Assembly (NCBI RefSeq): GCF_013009555.1
Contig: NZ_CP046176.1
Span: 3,131,501-3,195,500 of the forward strand
DNA: 64,000 bases
Source: Phocaeicola dorei
Lineage (GTDB): Bacteria > Bacteroidota > Bacteroidia > Bacteroidales > Bacteroidaceae
Direction of reading: 5' to 3'
The translations under genes were made by a program, and so were the position numbers. The notes under the pieces are model-generated. The model ran no database searches. It saw only the letters and a list, made by a program, of their open reading frames with translations, and was not told the DNA's origin. This document shows, piece after piece, positions 18,226-26,524 of this stretch (positions are counted from its first letter, which is position 1; every line of letters starts with the position of its first letter).

Positions 18226-19436
18226 TTGCAAAAGCGAAAGCAATATCGCACGGCATAAACGCCATCCGTTACATTACCGGCGAATCACAGCACAAAAAGC
18301 ACCCGGAAAAAATCCATCGGATATTGGACAATCTGCTGCCATCGCAACCGGACGCTATGGGTATATGGAACTCCATGCAACTGACCTTATCACGCTTCCG
18401 GCCGATAAAGAACTCAGTCATCAGAATTGAGCTAAGTCCATCCGCTGAACATACCCGGTTCTTTGACACAGAAGACTGGCAACAACTCTGGCAGGATTTC
18501 GTTGCGGAGTTTGACAAACAAGTGATTATCGGCAAGGATGGAAAAGTCCGCTCTTGTCTGACCCATTTGGCTAACAGCAAATATACGGTTTGGCTACATA
18601 CAGAATCCGAAGGCGGTGTTCCACATCTTCATGCTGCGGTTTGCCGTATAGATGAAGACGGCAATATCAACAACGATCATAACATTCATCTTCGTGCGCA
18701 ACGTGCAGCCGAGCGAGTGGCAAAAAAACGAGGTTGGACAACGGCAGCACAAGTCAGAAATTCCAATATTCACCAAGTGAATCGTGACTGCATGAATGCA
18801 CTGAAATCAATGCAATCATGGTCATGGGAAGAGTATAAAGATTCCCTTATACAGAAAGGTTATACGGTACATGAAAGAAAAGACGGAAACGGTATTCTCC
18901 GAGGTTATGCACTTGTGAATGGGAACACCAAATACAAGGCTTCTGAATTGGGAGTAGCCCGTAACCTGATGATTTCGAAACTTCCTAAAACATGGGCGAA
19001 ATTGCATTATCAGTCAAGAGTTGACACTTTTAGCAATAAGCCTAAGGAAACTAAAACAGAGCAAACACCTAAACCATCGGTGTATGCTAATTATACCCAA
19101 TATAATACTTACCGTCCGGGAATGGTTTCTTATACGCTTAATCATGAAAATCAGGAACATCATTTCTATATTCCAGAAAGAGTGCTTGACTGTTTCAATG
19201 ACGAATTTGATTACAGAATTGTCGCCAACAGTCAGGAACTTACCGATATGGCAGTAGCTATTTTTGTCGGACTACTTGAAACGCCAAATGTTGCAACCGG
19301 AGGCGGTGGTGGAGGTCCCCAAAGCGATTTACCGTGGAGAGATAAAGACGAAGACGATTTGCAATGGGCTCGCAGATGCGCCCGTGCTGCCAGTCGCTTA
19401 TTGGGAAAGAAACTGAAAAACGGATTAAAACGATAA
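18222..19436 (+). CDS. Relaxase / mobilization nuclease
   Basis: A 404-residue relaxase of the MobB/VirD2-like group. The metal-binding histidines are in GGVPHLHAAVCRID (His135 and His137), and His10 with Tyr17 in the N-terminal segment ISHGINAIRYITGE is the probable catalytic region; Tyr17 is a candidate nucleophile. The enzyme would nick oriT upstream and stay on the transferred strand. A Gly-rich stretch (GGGGGGPQSD) near the C-terminus is a linker. The element lacks its own type IV secretion genes and would need a helper conjugative element. Confidence 0.85.
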   Translation: MIAKAKAISHGINAIRYITGESQHKKHPEKIHRILDNLLPSQPDAMGIWNSMQLTLSRFRPIKNSVIRIELSPSAEHTRFFDTEDWQQLWQDFVAEFDKQVIIGKDGKVRSCLTHLANSKYTVWLHTESEGGVPHLHAAVCRIDEDGNINNDHNIHLRAQRAAERVAKKRGWTTAAQVRNSNIHQVNRDCMNALKSMQSWSWEEYKDSLIQKGYTVHERKDGNGILRGYALVNGNTKYKASELGVARNLMISKLPKTWAKLHYQSRVDTFSNKPKETKTEQTPKPSVYANYTQYNTYRPGMVSYTLNHENQEHHFYIPERVLDCFNDEFDYRIVANSQELTDMAVAIFVGLLETPNVATGGGGGGPQSDLPWRDKDEDDLQWARRCARAASRLLGKKLKNGLKR

Positions 19437-19440
19437 GCGC

Positions 19441-19665
19441 ATGAAAAAGGAATTTGATTCTTCCGCAGAAATGAATGAAGCGGAATCCATAAAATCCAAT
19501 CCCAAGAATGAATATATAGAGGAAGAAAATCGGCTACTCAGTTTGAATATAAAAGAACTTGCCAGCCTGAACGACAATGTACATGAAATGAGTGTAAATC
19601 TTGAAAAATCTCTAACGCTGCGATTTTATTACGCGGCAATCGCAGTATGGCAACAAGACCCGTAA
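19441..19665 (+). CDS. Small coiled-coil protein after the relaxase
   Basis: A 74-residue acidic protein starting 4 bases after the relaxase stop. Residues about 27-60 form a likely coiled coil (EEENRLLSLNIKELASLND). The last part (RFYYAAIAVWQQDP) is hydrophobic and may be native or may result from the nearby junction with the ATPase remnant. It is probably a mobilization accessory protein. The family is not recognised. Confidence 0.55.
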   Translation: MKKEFDSSAEMNEAESIKSNPKNEYIEEENRLLSLNIKELASLNDNVHEMSVNLEKSLTLRFYYAAIAVWQQDP

Positions 19666-19669
19666 CTGT

Positions 19670-20173
19670 TTGTTCAGATTGACAGACTTTTTCACACTAT
19701 TTTATTACAAGTTCATAGAACCCAACAATACGAAAGACGAAAGATGGTGGAGCAATAATATCGACTCACGCAGTGTTCTATCGTGGATGGGACTTAGTTT
19801 TGAGCTGGTCTGTTTGAGTCACCACAAACAGATTAAAATCGCATTGAGAATTGCAGGAGTAGGAACATCTGTTTCCACATGGAGAAGCAAGACCGATTCC
19901 GAAAACGGGATTCCGGGGTTTCAAATCGACTTGATTATCGAACGTGCCGACCGCATAATCCACTTGTGCGAAATGAAATTCAGTACTGACCTGTACGGCA
20001 TCACCGACAGTTATGAGTCGAAACTCAGAGAACGTACCGGACTGTTATGCTTGGCGACAAAGAATAAGAAAGCACTTGTAATTACATTCGTTACGACATA
20101 CGGCATGGTGAATGGCAAGCATAAGAGTATCGTTCATAGCGAAGTCAAGATGGACGACCTTTTCAATTCTTGA
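19670..20173 (+). pseudogene. 3' remnant of a DUF234-type AAA ATPase
   Basis: The frame has no ATG near its start (only TTG) and begins in the middle of a conserved segment: FRLTDFFTLFYYKFIEPN. What follows (WWSNNIDSRSVLSWMGLSFELVC ... GFQIDLIIERADRIIHLCEMKFS) is the C-terminal nuclease-like part of Bacteroidales AAA ATPases with a DUF234-like tail, normally 370-500 residues long. The N-terminal ATPase half is missing. It probably marks where the element end or a deletion cut an older gene. The catalytic-looking D-x(n)-ExK (QIDLIIE ... CEMK) is preserved. Confidence 0.7.
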
Positions 20174-20251
20174 AACGGATATTCAAACCGTCCTTTCCTC
20201 TTTCTTGCTTTTTCACAGCCAAATATTCCAATCTAATTAGTTTCATAAGGC

Positions 20252-20299
20252 ATGGAAAAGCACTATGTATGGTTTGACCAAACACAGTGCTTTTTCCAT
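20252..20299 (+). terminator. Terminator after the ATPase remnant
   Basis: Arms atggaaaagcact (20252-20264) and agtgctttttccat (20286-20299) pair over 13 bases with one bulge. A T-rich stretch follows. Confidence 0.7.
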
Positions 20300-20318
20300 T
20301 TTGCGGGAGATTATCGCT

Positions 20319-21106
20319 TTATAATACCAATTCCTTGATGATTCTTTTTATTCCGCAGATGACCGATGTTTTGTTGTTTCTGACGGCAGAAAGTGCCGAT
20401 GAAAGATTGGAAGCAGTAATGAATCGTGCGCCATCTTTGGATTGCAGGAACCGCCCTTTGTCGAGGACAGACTGCCAACGGGATTGAATGAAGGAGTTTT
20501 CGAGTAGCGCATCAAAAAGGATAACTACATGACGAAGATTATTCACCCGGATATGAAAGCCCTTCTTGCAGGAAAAGAGAGCTTCCATATCCTCGGTGCA
20601 AACTTCTGAAACGCAAAACAGATGATAAGTATTGGCACAAGACACAATACCTGTCATCTGTTCTTGGGTGAAGTTGCAGTCGAAAGAAAGCAGCGGAGCT
20701 TTTATAAAGCCATCGGTATGATGCTTGGTAGATACCGGCAACGGTTCCGAGCGGTCATACCTCCTTTGCAACTCCATACATTTCTCAAAGGAGAAGTCGG
20801 ATGCTGCAAAAAGAGGCTGGACAAGGTGGGTGCATTCGGTCAGCAGTCCCTTGACGATGTGGATGTTCATCTCGTGGCAGTTCCGGCAAATTGCACTGTT
20901 GCAGTTGATGTACCGGTGACTGTTTATGAAGTCATCCACATAGCGACTATACCGCTTGCCATCCACAATCACATCCTGAAGATAGAGTTCTCTCGCTTCG
21001 GAAAGTAATTCAAACAATTCCTCTGCTACATCCTGCTCGGTAGTGAAGTGGGTTCGGTGTTGCTTCTCTTCAAAAAAAGAGAAGACTTTTTACTTTGTTC
21101 TTTCAT
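20319..21106 (-). pseudogene. Hypothetical protein gene, out of frame at a T7 tract near its start
   Basis: The main frame (20319-21017, 232 codons) has no ATG; it starts at a TTG inside a helix-like segment. Upstream in the same strand, ATG 21106 begins MKEQSKKSSLF and then enters a run of seven T (plus-strand A7 at 21072-21078). One extra T would join it to EEKQHRTHFTTEQDVAEELFELLSEARELY and then to the main frame, giving a natural 262-residue protein. The protein has many Cys/His (INCNSAICRNCHEMNIH) and a C-terminal domain closely matching the small protein at 28944-29168. The family is unknown. It is either broken or switched by slippage; a sequencing error in the homopolymer is also possible. 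Confidence 0.6.
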
Positions 21107-21141
21107 GTCATTTTACTTGTTTATATTTTTGGCAGATGCAT

Positions 21142-21849
21142 CTATTTTATTTTGTTTAGAATCCACGCGATATTCTGTCCGAGGTTCTTCATATTGGCGA
21201 CGCCTTCCTCGTCTTTCATGGCTTCGCCAGGCAGACGCCTATAGGCGATGTTCCAATAGGTTGAACCCGCGACGAACATCTCCTTGTTGAGAAAGAAATG
21301 GTTGATCGTGTCGATGGTGTTCATGGCTCCGGCACGCCTGGCAACGGCAACCGCACCGCCTACTTTGTGCCGGAACATTCCCGGATTGGTGTCGCTCACT
21401 ACGCTGGCACGCTCGATAACCGCTTTCAGCGTGGATGAAACATCAGCCGAGTAGGTTGAAGAACCGAGGATAATGGCATCGGCCTCGGTCATTTTCCGGT
21501 AGAGTTCCTGAAAAATATCATCACCGAACACGCAATTCTTCTTTCCTGCACAGGCGAAACAGGCTTTGCATGGATTGATGGTGTTGCCTGCCAACTGTAT
21601 GTGTTCCGTTTCGTATCCCTCTTTTTCCAGCTCGCCCAATACAAGATTCAGCATATCCGCCGTATTGCCGTCCTTGCGTGAACTGCCATTGATTGCCAAC
21701 ACTTTCATCTTTCTATGCTTTTCTTCTTTTTCGGATAGTTCCAGCACATCGGCGGCATTTACGCCGCCGATGCCCAGTCCTATCCCTGCCGCTACTACAC
21801 CCATCTTTTTGAGTGCTTCACGGCGGATCATACTCTTTTCATCACTCAT
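21142..21849 (-). CDS. Exported NADPH-dependent FMN reductase / flavodoxin-like oxidoreductase
   Basis: A 235-residue protein. The N-terminus has a twin-arginine-like signal (RREALKKMGVVAAGIGLGIGG), so export by Tat is possible. The flavodoxin-fold domain starts at KVLAINGSSRKDGNT, the FMN phosphate loop, and includes NPCKACFACAGKKNC, the Cys cluster of iron-sulfur flavoprotein-like NADPH:FMN reductases. It is the last gene of the seven-gene minus-strand operon, 6 bases after the iron-containing alcohol dehydrogenase. It probably transfers electrons from NAD(P)H to small acceptors such as quinones. Confidence 0.85.
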   Translation of the reverse strand: MSDEKSMIRREALKKMGVVAAGIGLGIGGVNAADVLELSEKEEKHRKMKVLAINGSSRKDGNTADMLNLVLGELEKEGYETEHIQLAGNTINPCKACFACAGKKNCVFGDDIFQELYRKMTEADAIILGSSTYSADVSSTLKAVIERASVVSDTNPGMFRHKVGGAVAVARRAGAMNTIDTINHFFLNKEMFVAGSTYWNIAYRRLPGEAMKDEEGVANMKNLGQNIAWILNKIK

Positions 21850-21855
21850 TGCCGG

Positions 21856-23037
21856 TTATTTATAGGATTCAGCGAATATCCGTACTATGTCTTCGTCCGA
21901 CATCTGCACCCTGTCACCCGTGAACATGATGCCCATTACATCGCGCGTATTACGCATAAAAGTCTCGAACTCATCGGGCGTGATACCATAGTCGGACATT
22001 TTCAGGTCCGCCACCCCGCAGGCTTCCTGCAAGCGGACGAGTGCCGTAATGAAATCTTCGGGCTGTGTTGCATCGGGCATACCGAGTAACTGAGCCAATT
22101 CGACGAAACGCTCGTCGCAGCCGTGATTGCGGACGAAATAGCTGAAATATGCCTTGCTGATCATAATCAATCCGGCTCCGTGCGGCAGATTGGGATGATA
22201 GGCGGAAAGCGCGTGTTCCAGCCCGTGTTCGCTGGTCAACAGCGTGAGCGTCATTACGGCTCCAGACAGGGTGTTGGCGAATGCAACACGGGTACGGGCT
22301 TCCAAATCGGAACCGTCCTTCACGGCACGCGGCAGGTATTGGGCGAGGTTGCGGATTGCCTCGTGTGCGTTCATATCGCTGGCGAGATTGGCACTGGCTG
22401 CGATGAATCCCTCCACGCTGTGGAACAGGGCATCGAAACCCTGAAAGGCCGTAAATCGAGGCGGCACGGAAAGCATCAACTCCGGATCGACGATGGCGAG
22501 GGCGGGAAAAAGCGACGGGTGCATGATAAATGCCTTTTCATTGGTTTCCTCTTTGGTAATGACGCCGCAGCCGTCCGTTTCCGATCCCGTGCCGGCGGTG
22601 GTCGTAATGGCGATGATGGGCAACAGGCGGTTTTGTATCGGTTGTCCCTTGCCGGAGCCTATAGCTACATAATCCCATAAATCGCCCTCGTTGGTTGCCA
22701 GCAACGCAATGGCTTTCGAGCAGTCCATAACGCTGCCGCCGCCCAATGCCACGAGAAAATCGGCATTGTACGCACGTGCGGCATTCGCTCCCGCTACGGA
22801 GTTGGCGACCGTCGGATTGGGCATGATGCCGTCGAATACTTCGGTTTCCACGCCTGCCCGATGCAGTTGTTCTTCGGTACGGGCGAGATAGCCGTTGTCG
22901 CGGGTGGACTTGCCGTTGGAGATGACGATCAACGCCCGTTTGCCCGGCATAGGCTGAGCGTGAAGGTTATTCAACTGTCCTGACCCGAAAAGGATACGGG
23001 TAGGAATGTACTGGTCATAACTGAGATTTGTTTTCAT
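21856..23037 (-). CDS. Iron-containing alcohol dehydrogenase
   Basis: A 393-residue group III alcohol dehydrogenase. The NAD(P) site GGGSVMDCSKAIA, the substrate/metal region TAGTGSETDGCGVI, and the metal ligands in HEAIRNLAQYLP and SEHGLEHALSAYHPNLPHGAGL (His residues) are visible. It reduces aldehydes or oxidises alcohols with NAD(P), close to the butanol dehydrogenase YqhD-like branch. It lies in the seven-gene redox operon, 18 bases after the TIGR04076 gene. Confidence 0.9.
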   Translation of the reverse strand: MKTNLSYDQYIPTRILFGSGQLNNLHAQPMPGKRALIVISNGKSTRDNGYLARTEEQLHRAGVETEVFDGIMPNPTVANSVAGANAARAYNADFLVALGGGSVMDCSKAIALLATNEGDLWDYVAIGSGKGQPIQNRLLPIIAITTTAGTGSETDGCGVITKEETNEKAFIMHPSLFPALAIVDPELMLSVPPRFTAFQGFDALFHSVEGFIAASANLASDMNAHEAIRNLAQYLPRAVKDGSDLEARTRVAFANTLSGAVMTLTLLTSEHGLEHALSAYHPNLPHGAGLIMISKAYFSYFVRNHGCDERFVELAQLLGMPDATQPEDFITALVRLQEACGVADLKMSDYGITPDEFETFMRNTRDVMGIMFTGDRVQMSDEDIVRIFAESYK

Positions 23038-23055
23038 TGTCTTATACTTTTTCGT

Positions 23056-23391
23056 TTATTTTGATATAAAGGGGGATTCAACCTCCTCGTCGGTTGCTTC
23101 CAATTTGAAAAAGACGGGACGCAGACCGTCGTTGCAGCATGTAATTGCAACACCCGGCAGACGTACCCAATCATTGAAATAGAAATGCTTCGCACCATTG
23201 GCAAGAGCAAACACGTATGGATGAATGGTGCGCCACGCACCGTCGCAGAACCCTTCGGGCTTGCCCAATCCGGCATAGAACACCTGTCCTTCTTTCATTA
23301 TGGAGCATGGTTGGAGTCCCGGCATTCCATAGTCGCGGGCAAAATCTTCGTTGAAAGTGGAGCGCAATACGGTTATCTTTACTTTCTTCAT
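23056..23391 (-). CDS. TIGR04076-family protein
   Basis: A 111-residue protein. The start MKKVKITVLRSTFNEDFARDYG, a Cys in QPCSIMKEGQVF and the later FCDGAWRTIHPYVFAL with ITCCNDGLRPV match the TIGR04076 family from memory. The family function is unknown; its conserved Cys residues and frequent pairing with oxidoreductases suggest a redox or metal role. It sits between the flavodoxin-aldo/keto reductase fusion and the iron alcohol dehydrogenase with gaps of 11 and 18 bases. Confidence 0.8.
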   Translation of the reverse strand: MKKVKITVLRSTFNEDFARDYGMPGLQPCSIMKEGQVFYAGLGKPEGFCDGAWRTIHPYVFALANGAKHFYFNDWVRLPGVAITCCNDGLRPVFFKLEATDEEVESPFISK

Positions 23392-23402
23392 GGGATTTTA
23401 TT

Positions 23403-24884
23403 TTAATACCAGTCGTGCTTCTCGTTTCTATTGAGCGCGGCTATTTGTGCCATTTCATCATCGGTCAGCGAAAAGTCGAAAATCGAGATATTCTCCTTGA
23501 TATGGTCGGGATTGCTCGAACCGGGAATGACGACCACGCCCCGCTGCAAGTCCCATCGGAGGATGACCTGCGCTACCGACTTGTTGTGTCTGGCTGCGAT
23601 TTCGGACAGCACCGGGTCGCTCAACAGCTCCTTTTGATGTCCGCGCCCGCCGAGGGGATACCATGCTTCGACGACGATGCCGAGGTCATGGAGGTGTTCT
23701 ACTACCTCCGTGTCCTGATAATACGGGTGAACCTCATTTTGAACCAATACCGGCCTGATGTTCACTTTAGGCAGAAATTCGTCAATCTCTTTGACATAGT
23801 AACATGACACACCGATTGAGCGGATTTTGCCTGCTGCCACCTGTTTTTCCATCGCTTTGTATGCTTTCACGTCGTCCGTGCCGGGATGATGCAGCAGCAT
23901 GAGGTCGATATACCCGATGTCGAGTTTTCGCAAACATTCCTCGATAGCCGCTTCGGGATTGGAATATTGGTTGGGATAGAGCTTGGTCGCCACGAAAATC
24001 TCTTCGCGCGGCATACCCGATTCTCGGATGCCTTGTCCCACCTCCTCTTCGTTGCCATAAACGGATGCCGTATCGAATTTGCGGAATCCTGAGGCTATCG
24101 CTGATTTCACAGAATTGATACAGGTTGCCCCGTGCAGGCTATAAGTTCCCAGTCCGACTATCGGCATGTCGTAGCCGCTACTTAACTTTATTGTCGGGGC
24201 ATTGCCGTTTGTACCTTTCGAGAGGTCGAATATGCCCGTATTCGTATTGTCGTTGAAATTCAAATCCATACTTTTAATCCATTTTTCGATTGTTTCTTTC
24301 GATTCGTTTCCACTGAACCGCCGCCCCTGTTTCCATTCTGTTCCGGCAGCCAGACGATGCAGATCGGTGTCGCTCGCCCCGATGCCGCTGGAGTGCGAGG
24401 TGCAAAACGGAATGACAGTCTCGCCTGTAAGGTCGTGGCTTTCGAGGAAGGTGAAAATGACTTTCGGAGCCTTGCCCCACCAGATTGGATAACCGAGAAA
24501 TACTACATCGTAATCGGCAAGATTCTCGCATTTGCCCTTGATGACGGGGCGTGCCGACGGGTCGTTCTGCTCGCGGTTGGCACGGGAGGACGAATTATTG
24601 TAGTTCAAATCCTCGGACGTGTAAGCCGTTTCGGGCTCGATGCGCCAGGTCGCTGCACCGATCGCCTCGACAATCCGGTCGGCAATGCCCTTTGTCGTGT
24701 TCGTGCAGGAGAAATAGACCACCAAAGCACGGACATCCGACGGAGTTGGGGCTGGATTCGGTTCCAGTTCTGGGTCAGGAACGGGCGTCGGTTCTTCAGT
24801 CTTTATCGGTTCATCTGACGGACTGCAAGCATTTGTTGTCAATAGCATACACGGTAATATCATAGATAATAACCACATTTTCAT
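23403..24884 (-). CDS. Lipoprotein fusion of flavodoxin and aldo/keto reductase
   Basis: A 493-residue protein with three parts. A lipoprotein signal ends in a lipobox (LLTTNAC, Cys near residue 20) and a Pro/Glu-rich linker follows. Residues about 50-205 form a flavodoxin domain (VVYFSCTNTTKGIADRI for the FMN phosphate; GYPIWWGKAPKVIFTFLE). Residues about 225-493 form an aldo/keto reductase (GLGTYSLHGA, FDTASVYGNEEEVG, LLHHPG, VVVIPGSSNPDHIKENI) with catalytic Asp, Tyr, Lys and His in their usual places. The two enzymes are normally separate, so this fusion would place NADPH- and FMN-linked reactions on one membrane-anchored protein. No internal stop or frameshift is seen. Confidence 0.85.
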   Translation of the reverse strand: MKMWLLSMILPCMLLTTNACSPSDEPIKTEEPTPVPDPELEPNPAPTPSDVRALVVYFSCTNTTKGIADRIVEAIGAATWRIEPETAYTSEDLNYNNSSSRANREQNDPSARPVIKGKCENLADYDVVFLGYPIWWGKAPKVIFTFLESHDLTGETVIPFCTSHSSGIGASDTDLHRLAAGTEWKQGRRFSGNESKETIEKWIKSMDLNFNDNTNTGIFDLSKGTNGNAPTIKLSSGYDMPIVGLGTYSLHGATCINSVKSAIASGFRKFDTASVYGNEEEVGQGIRESGMPREEIFVATKLYPNQYSNPEAAIEECLRKLDIGYIDLMLLHHPGTDDVKAYKAMEKQVAAGKIRSIGVSCYYVKEIDEFLPKVNIRPVLVQNEVHPYYQDTEVVEHLHDLGIVVEAWYPLGGRGHQKELLSDPVLSEIAARHNKSVAQVILRWDLQRGVVVIPGSSNPDHIKENISIFDFSLTDDEMAQIAALNRNEKHDWY

Positions 24885-24891
24885 TGTCCTA

Positions 24892-25944
24892 TTATTTGAG
24901 ATTGGTTTGAAAGAATGCCTCCATTTTGTCGAACGGAATGACGGCTAAATTATCGTAAAGGTCCGTATGGCTTGCGCCGGGAATAATCATCAATTCCTTG
25001 TTATCACCTTTCAGTCTCTTGAACGCATCTTCACCGAAATAGTGCGAGTGCGCCTTCTCGCCATGAACGATCAGCACGGCATTTTCGATTTCGTCCGCAC
25101 GGCTCATCAATGGGAAATTGATGAACGGGATGGCTTCCGTCGCGTTGCGTCCCTGATTGGAGTTGAGCGAGCGGGGGTGATAGCCGCGCGGGGTCTTGTA
25201 GTAGGCGTGGTAGTCCTTGAAGAACTGCGGGGCATCGGCAGGCAAGGTGTCGGGAACGCCGCCGCCCGGCTTCGGAAATCCGTTGCGGAAATCCTCCGTG
25301 CGTTGTGCCGCGAGTTTTTTGCGGAGTGCATTGCGTGCTTCGGCACTGTCATCGGCATCGAAATAGCCGTTGGCATTCACGCGGCTCATGTCGTACATTG
25401 TGGAAGCTACGGTTGCTTTGATGCGCGGGTCGGCTGCTGCGGCATTGATAGCCAGTCCTCCCCAGCCACAGATACCGATGATGCCGATCCGCTCGGAATC
25501 GACCTTATCGTTGGTCGCAAGGAAATCGACGGCAGCCGAGAAATCTTCGGTATTGATGTCGGGCGACACCACATAGCGGGGTTCGCCGCTGCTCTCGCCG
25601 GTGTAGGAGGGGTCGAAAGCGACGGTCAGAAATCCGCGTTCGGCCATCGTCTGGGCATAAAGTCCGGCGGTCTGTTCCTTGACCGCCCCGAAAGGACCGC
25701 AGACGGCGATGGCGGGCAGCTTGCCGGCAACATTTTTCGGCACATACATATCGGCCGCCAGCGTGATGCCGTAACGGTTGGTGAATGTTGCTTTGCTGTG
25801 GTTCACTTTGTCGCTTTTGGGGAATGTCTTGTCCCACTCGGCGGTTAAATTCAATTCTTTCATATCCTTTTCGTTATTTGTTCTTTGACAGGCCGCTCCC
25901 GCCAGAAGCACAATAGCAAGGAGCGCAGTAAAACTCTTATTCAT
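24892..25944 (-). CDS. Alpha/beta hydrolase lipoprotein (dienelactone-hydrolase-like)
   Basis: A 350-residue protein with a lipobox (LLAGAAC). The alpha/beta-hydrolase domain shows the oxyanion region (VCGPFGAVKEQ), nucleophile elbow GICGWGG in which Cys takes the place of the usual Ser, and a late His in GASHTDLYD. Cys nucleophiles occur in dienelactone hydrolases. It is exported and probably cleaves an ester or lactone. Its start overlaps the stop of the acetyltransferase gene by 8 bases; the flavodoxin fusion gene follows after 7 bases. Confidence 0.85.
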   Translation of the reverse strand: MNKSFTALLAIVLLAGAACQRTNNEKDMKELNLTAEWDKTFPKSDKVNHSKATFTNRYGITLAADMYVPKNVAGKLPAIAVCGPFGAVKEQTAGLYAQTMAERGFLTVAFDPSYTGESSGEPRYVVSPDINTEDFSAAVDFLATNDKVDSERIGIIGICGWGGLAINAAAADPRIKATVASTMYDMSRVNANGYFDADDSAEARNALRKKLAAQRTEDFRNGFPKPGGGVPDTLPADAPQFFKDYHAYYKTPRGYHPRSLNSNQGRNATEAIPFINFPLMSRADEIENAVLIVHGEKAHSHYFGEDAFKRLKGDNKELMIIPGASHTDLYDNLAVIPFDKMEAFFQTNLK

Positions 25945-26512
25945 GATAATCGGTTTTTATGTTTCTCAATACTTTGGCCGGTACGCCGGCGACAATAGCG
26001 TTGTCGGGTACGTCTTTCGTCACGACAGCTCCGGCGGCGACGATGGCGTTCTCGCCGACTGTAACGCCCGGAAGTATCATCGCTCCCGCGCCAATCCACG
26101 CCTTGCGGCGAATAACGACCGGTTCGGTATGCAACGTATGACGGAGTTCGGGTTCTTCGGGATGACCTTCTGTGAGGATTTTGGCTCCCGGCCCGATAAA
26201 TACGCCGTCTTCAATCGTGATACCGCCTTGGTCGAGGAAGGTGCAACCGAAGTTGATGAACACCTCTTTGCCCACATGGGTCGTTTTGCCGAAAGCCGTA
26301 TAGAACGGCGGGAACATACGCACGGAGGCATCCAGCGGCTGCCCCCAGATGCGTTCGAGCAGCGCCCGCACCTCGTCGTGCGAATGGTAGCCCGTGTTGA
26401 GTTCTCCGACGAGACGTCGCGTGTTCTCGATCTCCCCGCACAAACGGGGAAAGTCGGCATCCGTTTCCGTAATCCGCTCGCTGCGCCGCATTCTTTCTAT
26501 TATCTCGTTCAT
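25937..26512 (-). CDS. Sugar O-acetyltransferase (left-handed beta-helix)
   Basis: A 191-residue protein of the maltose/galactoside acetyltransferase family. An N-terminal helical Mac domain (residues about 1-55) precedes hexapeptide repeats (IEDGVFIGPGAKILTEGHPEE, VIRRKAWIGAGAMILPGVTVGENAIVAAGAVVTKDVPDNAIVAG, the latter spread over residues 130-175). The catalytic His in EGHP is present. It transfers acetyl from acetyl-CoA to a sugar or similar hydroxyl. Its place in a redox operon is typical of Bacteroidales detoxification clusters. Confidence 0.9.
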   Translation of the reverse strand: MNEIIERMRRSERITETDADFPRLCGEIENTRRLVGELNTGYHSHDEVRALLERIWGQPLDASVRMFPPFYTAFGKTTHVGKEVFINFGCTFLDQGGITIEDGVFIGPGAKILTEGHPEEPELRHTLHTEPVVIRRKAWIGAGAMILPGVTVGENAIVAAGAVVTKDVPDNAIVAGVPAKVLRNIKTDYHE

Positions 26513-26524
26513 CGTTACGTCCCC

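Noticed and set aside
22123..22680. 185-codon plus-strand frame inside the iron alcohol dehydrogenase
   Set aside because: Antisense shadow; the minus-strand gene is certain.
24183..24198. 15-base match between the aldo/keto reductase gene and the mob region near 17506 (ctttattgtcggggc)
   Set aside because: A single 15-base match in 64 kb is expected by chance and it lies inside a coding region.
24967..25848. 293-codon plus-strand frame antisense to the alpha/beta hydrolase
   Set aside because: Shadow ORF from codon bias of the real minus-strand gene; no protein character.
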